Of a DNA stretch of 8,879 nt, positions 4,170-8,879 are shown one piece after another. The stretch comes from Candidatus Aminicenantota bacterium (GTDB lineage Bacteria; Acidobacteriota; Aminicenantia; Aminicenantales; Aminicenantaceae): assembly GCA_030607635.1 (NCBI GenBank), contig JAUWJP010000055.1, positions 1-8,879 of the forward strand, written 5' to 3'. The notes below the pieces were generated by a model that did not search any database, had not been told where the DNA came from, and saw only the letters and a list, made by a program, of their open reading frames with translations. The stretch's first letter is position 1. Every line of letters starts with the position of its first letter. The translations under genes were made by a program, and so were the position numbers.

Positions 4170-7082
4170 CTATTTGGAGGGGGAACGGATTTCAAGCTCT
4201 CCAAGTTTGACAGTCCTTTGCATCTCTCCAGAAGGCCAGGGCCGCGGCGGCATAGGTCGTTTCTTGCCAAGTTTCTGCGCCAGATCGAAAGAAATATCCA
4301 TCCCTTCTGGTTTCTGTGAACAAACGAGCCATACCGAAACTTTGCCCGTCCATTTATTTTCTTTCTCTTCCTGGGCAAATATGATACGAGAAGCATGTCT
4401 ACCGTGGGGGAAACGGGGCTTGTCCCCATTTTCTTCCACAGAAACTTCACCTGTTTCTCTATTTTCCTTTTCATTTTCTTTTTCGCTCTGGGTAATTATG
4501 ATGCGAGAAGTATGTTTGCCCGGGTGGACATTACACGTGTACCAGCCCCAGCGGCCCTTCTGCTGTTCAACCTTTAGCTCTACTTTTTCCCCGTCCAAAA
4601 ATGTGGTGACTTCAGGCTCTGTCTCGTTTGCTGATTCTCCAGCCGGTTCAAGTAAAACAGCCAAAGTAGCCTCTTCTGCGGGTTTGTGGAGGTCAAACTT
4701 TATATCGATTTCCGGTTGATTCTCTTGAGATGAAAGTCGAACAGATTCATGGCTTACAGTCTGGGGAAGAGACCTGACCGGAATTGAGAGCTGGTTAGGC
4801 TTGACACTTTTGCCGCCGTACTTAACCGTTCGAACCATTTCCGGATTCAGCAGCCTGACTTCTTTTCCCGCATCATAAAACCTCACAGCATACTTGTTTT
4901 CACTCTCCTTGATTACTTCAAAAGTCACTCCGGCCAGCAGAGGTTCAGAGGCATCCTTAAGAGGGTAAATTTCGTATACGGCAGTTTCATATCCATGAAG
5001 CGGTACTTCTAGATTCATGCCTGCTTTATACAATTTGGGTGAGATCCACCGCGTCGGATACACTCGTTCCACTATTAAAGATGAAGCCTTTGGATCGAGA
5101 CCCATGGAAGGCGATAATGAGGCCTTCAAAGTTTGAGGTTCGATTGAGGGATTCCTGGCAGCAATAATTCCGCGTTTTCCGTCAAAATGGACATATCCAT
5201 AAGCAAGGCTTTCTCCCGGGTCTCCGCCTATCATCTCTGTTGAACGCAAAACGTCAAATCTGTCCCTTGTCCAGCGAATAGATTTCGCCAGGGCATTCCA
5301 TTCACCATCTGTAAGCAAGTCAGGAGAAACGTACAACTCCCACATGGAGACACCGCGAGCAAAATAGAGGAGGGCGTTGTCCGTAAATTTATCCAGCGGC
5401 TCTGCCTCTCCTCCCAGTTTCTGCAAATTCCCTTTAATGATTCCATGAGTCATCAGATTGGCTATAGGGAACCAGAAGTCATTTTTCCCATAATCTTCAA
5501 AGAGTACGTAATCGCGGTAAGTGATGGCCCCGTCACGACGGCTTATCGACGGAACATTGGAATAGCCGTAGTCGCTTCCCTGCATCCAGATCGTGTTGGC
5601 ATACTTTACCCACCAGGGGCTCAGCCAGGTTCCGGAAGTGACATTCAGAAAAATGTTTGGATTTTCAGCCCTCACAGACAGGCAAAGATCAATCACCGAT
5701 TCCATGACAGCCCGGCGGGAATATATTCCGACAGGATGACCGTGGTCTGATTCACTGCAGGAAAATTGGATTCCGTCCCACTTGTAATAGCCCACGTCAT
5801 GGTCGTGGACAAAGTCCAAAACTCTTTTCTTGAAGAGCTGGCGATATCGTTTCCCGGCCAAACACAGTTGGTCCCTCGCTGCTTCGCGGCCAGGGATAAC
5901 TTCGTATCCGTGGTCACGCATCCACTCAACACGCCACCCGCGGTTTGAGTAACCGCCTATCGGACCAAACCATATTCCGAGGTCTGTTCCTATTGCCTTT
6001 AAGGCATCACTCACAGGCTCGAGGCCTCGTGGAAACTGCGACTTGCTCAATACCCAATCACTTTTGTAGACATCCCAACCGTCGTCCAAAACAAAGGCAT
6101 CCAGCTTTAATCCGTGCTTTTCGACCATTTTTTTCTTGAAAGATTCGATAATACGAAGCAAGCTTTTTTCATTCATGATATGGGCTGGACTTTCCGCTAT
6201 TTCAGGTGCCCTCACATCATACCAGCTGTTGTAAAGAAGAAACGGCTTTAGAGGCGCGACGCGAATCCGGTCCAGATACTTCAAGAACCAGAGTTTGACA
6301 TGCAGATTCGGGGAGAGCCCTTCCACAACCCATTCGCTCTCTATCCAGGAACTTCCGATCCGTTCCCCCAATTCCTGCCCGCAATGGAGAGTTGTCTTTC
6401 CTTTCTCCACAGGCTTCAGGGAATTTTCTGAGGTTGGATATTCCAGTCCGAAAAAAGCACCTCCTTGCTTATGCTGCAGGGCCAGTGGTTGACCGAACCC
6501 TCCTGACTTAATAACAGTCACATTTCCGAGAACAAGACCCCGGCAAGGCCAAACCCATCTTAAGAAGTGGCGCCCTGAGCTGGAGTCACGAACAGCTATT
6601 TTCCGCCTTACATAGAAAGCTTCTTTCTCGAGTCGATATGTGATCCGCATCTCCAAAGAACTGTTCAGTCCTTTGAAGAAAAGATTCAGTTCCTTGCTAT
6701 CTCCGGGAAGTTCCTGGACCTCATGACGCAGCAGTTGAAAATTATGCTTGGAGAGCATTACGGGATTTTCTGCATTATTCACATTCCCCGGTGCCCGCCA
6801 CCCTGTCCACATAACATTCAGACCAAAATCAGCATCGGTTTCAATCGAAAAGGGCCGAGTCCCGTATTCTGCTAACCACTCCGGTTGTGCTTCAAGCCTG
6901 TCAGAGCTAAGCTTTCCTTCCTTAAAGATTACGGAACATATAACTTGCTCGTTGCTCAGTGAGAAAATCTGTTGGCTGTCTTCCTTCCTTTCTTCGAATA
7001 CAACATCCAAGGCTGAGCTCGAGGAGACAAAAAACACCAATAGTGCAAATGTAAAAAGCCAGCGCGATCTAAAATTTTTCAT
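4170..7082 (-). CDS. secreted GH36-like (clan GH-D) alpha-galactosidase-type glycoside hydrolase
   Basis: The 970-residue protein starts at ATG 7082, six bases after GGAGG (7089-7093). It opens with a Sec signal peptide: basic MKNFRSR, hydrophobic WLFTFALLVFFV, cleavage near SSA (residue 24). A beta-rich N-terminal domain (about 25-290) precedes the catalytic barrel, as in GH36. Barrel motifs are YNSWYD, FVLDDGWD (D333, D334), YYKWDGIQF (putative nucleophile D436) and WMQGSDYGY (candidate acid/base D504). The spacing of about 100 residues from DDGW to the nucleophile, and 68 more to the acid/base, fits characterised GH36 enzymes as I recall them. Beta domains follow to the C-terminus. Residues 853-882 and 892-917 form an internal duplication. 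The substrate is uncertain: alpha-galactosides are likely, but a distinct or unclassified GH-D family is possible. It lies downstream of the lacZ-like gene on the same strand, which supports a joint glycan-degrading role. Confidence 0.8.
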   Translation of the reverse strand: MKNFRSRWLFTFALLVFFVSSSSALDVVFEERKEDSQQIFSLSNEQVICSVIFKEGKLSSDRLEAQPEWLAEYGTRPFSIETDADFGLNVMWTGWRAPGNVNNAENPVMLSKHNFQLLRHEVQELPGDSKELNLFFKGLNSSLEMRITYRLEKEAFYVRRKIAVRDSSSGRHFLRWVWPCRGLVLGNVTVIKSGGFGQPLALQHKQGGAFFGLEYPTSENSLKPVEKGKTTLHCGQELGERIGSSWIESEWVVEGLSPNLHVKLWFLKYLDRIRVAPLKPFLLYNSWYDVRAPEIAESPAHIMNEKSLLRIIESFKKKMVEKHGLKLDAFVLDDGWDVYKSDWVLSKSQFPRGLEPVSDALKAIGTDLGIWFGPIGGYSNRGWRVEWMRDHGYEVIPGREAARDQLCLAGKRYRQLFKKRVLDFVHDHDVGYYKWDGIQFSCSESDHGHPVGIYSRRAVMESVIDLCLSVRAENPNIFLNVTSGTWLSPWWVKYANTIWMQGSDYGYSNVPSISRRDGAITYRDYVLFEDYGKNDFWFPIANLMTHGIIKGNLQKLGGEAEPLDKFTDNALLYFARGVSMWELYVSPDLLTDGEWNALAKSIRWTRDRFDVLRSTEMIGGDPGESLAYGYVHFDGKRGIIAARNPSIEPQTLKASLSPSMGLDPKASSLIVERVYPTRWISPKLYKAGMNLEVPLHGYETAVYEIYPLKDASEPLLAGVTFEVIKESENKYAVRFYDAGKEVRLLNPEMVRTVKYGGKSVKPNQLSIPVRSLPQTVSHESVRLSSQENQPEIDIKFDLHKPAEEATLAVLLEPAGESANETEPEVTTFLDGEKVELKVEQQKGRWGWYTCNVHPGKHTSRIIITQSEKENEKENRETGEVSVEENGDKPRFPHGRHASRIIFAQEEKENKWTGKVSVWLVCSQKPEGMDISFDLAQKLGKKRPMPPRPWPSGEMQRTVKLGELEIRSPSK
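4332..4526 (-). repeat. internal tandem duplication within the GH36-like gene (39-codon period)
   Basis: Copy 1 (4437-4526) encodes HPGKHTSRIIITQSEKENEK followed by ENRETGEVSV. Copy 2 (4332-4409) encodes PHGRHASRIIFAQEEKENK followed by WTGKVSV. The GKH/GRH glycines are exactly 117 bases (39 codons) apart. The copies differ in length by four codons, an extra ENEK-like unit in copy 1. Similarity is visible in the DNA as well as the protein; for example, the plus strand has ATGATACGAGAAGCATGT in copy 2 and ATGATGCGAGAAGTATGT in copy 1. The reading frame is kept throughout. Confidence 0.8.
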
Positions 7083-7097
7083 ATCAATCCTCCATCA

Positions 7098-7130
7098 CCA
7101 GGAAGAAGAATTTTTCTATTTTTTTCCTGG
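7098..7130 (-). other. hairpin just upstream of the GH36-like gene's ribosome binding site
   Basis: A perfect 7 bp inverted repeat, CCAGGAA (7098-7104) and TTCCTGG (7124-7130), encloses a 19-base A/T-rich loop. In the minus-strand transcript it ends four bases before the GGAGG ribosome site at 7089-7093. There is no T-tract on the downstream side, so it is not a terminator for the lacZ-like gene. It could shape the leader of the GH36-like mRNA or be chance. The surrounding 7083-7234 gap also holds a TATAAC (minus strand, 7170-7175) with a poor -35. Confidence 0.35.
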
Positions 7131-7234
7131 AAAAATGAGCTGCCTGTAAAACCTGTCTGTGTTGCTGTGGTTATAATATATTAACAAGCTTTTTAAGGGT
7201 TCTACTAAATTTTCCGCTTCTTTTGTCCTTCATC

Positions 7235-8879
7235 TTAATTCCAACCAATACCCGGGATCTTTCTGCGGGCAACAGCGGAAATCTTACCCATTGACCGAGC
7301 ATAAGGTCTGAGAATAAAGCTGTAGGAATATCCTTTTACCGGCAATCTATATTCCGGATGGGCCCGTGCTCGGTCCCCCCAGCTTGTATCCCCGCCCACA
7401 CCCATCTGTTTATAATCCAACTTCAAGGTGACGAGGTCACGTTTTTTTACATGGTATGTGTGTCTCTGCCTTTTTTCCGGCCCTGGATCAAAGTCTTCAT
7501 CTATGAAAGGAAGAGCATTGATGCTTAACAAGGGCAGGCCTACGGCAAGGAGTCCTGTGCCCTTATTATCTGTTAAAGCGACCCAGCGGACATCTGTTTT
7601 ATTGCCGTTTTCTTGAGGCCGAAAGTAGGGATGATATTGGTCCATGACCTTTCCGCTGTAAACACCAACCGCAGCTCCTGTTTTCCTGTCCCAGTAATTT
7701 TCGTGGGGCCCTCTGCCGTACCAGGTTATGTTTTCAAACTCTACAGGCAGGGTCTTCTTCATTCCAAACCGGGGCATCTCAGGCAGATTGGTGTTCGCAG
7801 GCTCAAAACTGTTATTAATAATGATATCGCCGCTGCTAAAAATTCTATAAGTTGTGTAGTATTTTGAGCTCGCAGTGGGCAGCGTTGAAACAAGATCGAT
7901 CTGAATTTCCTGGGCGCTAATCTGCTCTGCTGTGAGCTTATCGGTGATTCTTTTGTCTCCGGTCTCACGCCAGATCTCCAGCCGTCGAGGCATTCCCCAG
8001 CCAAAGTCATTATCCGTAGGCGCCCTCCAGAAATTGGGCATAGGTCCGGCTTTGATAAGCTCTGTACCTTGGAAGACATATGATGTTATTTCCCCGGTAT
8101 TCTTGTAGAAGGAAATAGTGAAATTATCCCCTTTGATCTGAAAGAATTCTCCTTTTTTGTCGAGCAATAATTCCGGCAGCCGGGATAAGTCTGTCTTTGG
8201 TCCAGGCTCATAAAAAGGTAATTTAAATTGTTCCCAGGCAACTTCATAACCTTTGGAAATGGGCGGCGCTTCATCCTTCAACGTAAAGCTTAATTTAAGG
8301 AAGTACTCCACACCCGGTAAAGGTTTAATCTCAGGAAAAGACAGTTTGATAGCTTTGGAATGACGTGGCGGGATATCCAACTGGGGAAATTTCCCCTCGC
8401 CAATTAGTTCATCGTCGCCCATGATGGTCCAAATCATCTCGACTGTACTGAGATTGGTAAAATCATATCTGTTAAAGATTTCAACTTCCCCTTTCTTCAA
8501 ATCAACGGGTTTTACCTTTATATACTGATAAACCTTCTTTACTTCCCATAGATGAGGATGTATCTTCCTGTCGGGAAAAACCAGTCCGTTGATACAAAAA
8601 TTCCTATCGCTGAGAGTGCCAGGCGGCCCATAATCGCCTCCATAGGCCCAGAATTTTTCACCATCTTCGTTTGTTTTAAGCAAGCCCTGGTCAACCCAAT
8701 CCCAGATGAAGCCACCCTGCAGCTCTTTGTGTTTTTCAAAGAAATCCCAGTAATCCTGGAGGTTGCCGACGCTATTTCCCATAGCATGGGCGTATTCACA
8801 CATGATAAGAGGGCGATTTTCTAGACCCTTTTTGAGGTATTCTTCAAGATGCTGAACCGGGCGGTACATGGGGCAGACA
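7235..8879 (-). CDS. lacZ: LacZ-type GH2 beta-galactosidase, C-terminal half (5' end outside window)
   Basis: The frame is open to the window edge: codons before the methionine at 8869 read V-C-P, giving VCPMYRP, which matches the internal CPMY segment of LacZ. That methionine is therefore not the start. About 547 residues are visible, roughly half of a typical LacZ. RPLIMCEYAHAMGNS contains the catalytic nucleophile glutamate (codon 8795-8797; E537 in E. coli). It is followed by GGFIWDWVDQGL, YGGDYG, FCINGLVFPDRKIHPHLWEVKKVYQ, the small-chain domain with FWRAPTDNDFGWG, WYGRGPHENYWDR, and MGVGGDTSWG with the conserved substrate-site tryptophan. It ends with a YSFILRPY strand plus a short tail of about 19 residues. 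The acid/base glutamate and any signal peptide lie outside the window. It is a beta-galactoside hydrolase, co-directional with the GH36-like gene 152 bp downstream and probably in the same operon. Confidence 0.95.
   Translation of the reverse strand, partial: VCPMYRPVQHLEEYLKKGLENRPLIMCEYAHAMGNSVGNLQDYWDFFEKHKELQGGFIWDWVDQGLLKTNEDGEKFWAYGGDYGPPGTLSDRNFCINGLVFPDRKIHPHLWEVKKVYQYIKVKPVDLKKGEVEIFNRYDFTNLSTVEMIWTIMGDDELIGEGKFPQLDIPPRHSKAIKLSFPEIKPLPGVEYFLKLSFTLKDEAPPISKGYEVAWEQFKLPFYEPGPKTDLSRLPELLLDKKGEFFQIKGDNFTISFYKNTGEITSYVFQGTELIKAGPMPNFWRAPTDNDFGWGMPRRLEIWRETGDKRITDKLTAEQISAQEIQIDLVSTLPTASSKYYTTYRIFSSGDIIINNSFEPANTNLPEMPRFGMKKTLPVEFENITWYGRGPHENYWDRKTGAAVGVYSGKVMDQYHPYFRPQENGNKTDVRWVALTDNKGTGLLAVGLPLLSINALPFIDEDFDPGPEKRQRHTYHVKKRDLVTLKLDYKQMGVGGDTSWGDRARAHPEYRLPVKGYSYSFILRPYARSMGKISAVARRKIPGIGWN

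Noticed and set aside
4174..4719. Long plus-strand ORF (181 codons) opposite the GH36-like gene, and other overlapping ORFs at 5445-5750, 6748-7149 and 7759-8079
   Set aside because: They lie antisense or out of frame within clearly conserved glycoside hydrolase genes, have low-complexity translations and show no recognisable domain.
8867..8869. Start codon of the beta-galactosidase at the methionine near the right edge
   Set aside because: The frame stays open to the edge and the upstream codons V-C-P continue the conserved LacZ sequence, so the gene is cut by the window.

Overview
The window looks like chromosomal DNA from a mesophilic, probably uncultured or free-living bacterium of moderate GC content, estimated by eye. 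It carries ordinary bacterial housekeeping genes, SD-type ribosome binding sites, a Tat-type signal, a Sec-type signal, and a glycan-degrading gene pair. The short dispersed palindromes of the form GGGCTTGAT..ATCAAGCCC, with a TGTAGG / CCCACC flank, recall repeats scattered through candidate-phylum genomes such as Aminicenantes. That is only a weak lineage hint. I saw no phage genes, transposase, CRISPR array, tRNA or rRNA.

Left part (1-1765): the 3' end of a RimI-like N-acetyltransferase gene (+) meets truA (-) tail to tail, with the two stop codons overlapping. Upstream of truA on the same strand is a LOG/TIGR00725-like Rossmann-fold gene. The 170 bp between those two holds a pair of palindromic repeats. 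The 197 bp divergent region at 1569-1765 carries promoter-like elements for the LOG-like gene (-) and for the next gene (+).

Middle (1766-4169): a full-length YifB/ComM-type AAA+ ATPase gene (+) has an intact Walker motif set, but all four cysteines of the family's usual CxC..CxC motif are replaced in exact register. A 210 bp gap with a good sigma70-type promoter follows. Next comes a small gene (+) for a Tat-exported C_GCAxxG_C_C family protein. A second copy of the palindrome pair, in opposite orientation, fills the convergent gap to 4169.

Right part (4170-8879): two glycoside hydrolase genes lie on the minus strand. The upstream one is the C-terminal half of a LacZ-type GH2 beta-galactosidase and runs off the window edge. 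After 152 bp comes a 970-residue secreted clan GH-D (GH36-like) glycosidase with a recent-looking internal tandem duplication near its C-terminus. Together they suggest a small locus for galactoside or plant/host glycan breakdown, probably continuing beyond the window.

No clear new defence or mobile system is visible. The most unusual points are the cysteine-less YifB, the paired palindromic repeats and the duplicated segment in the GH36-like protein.
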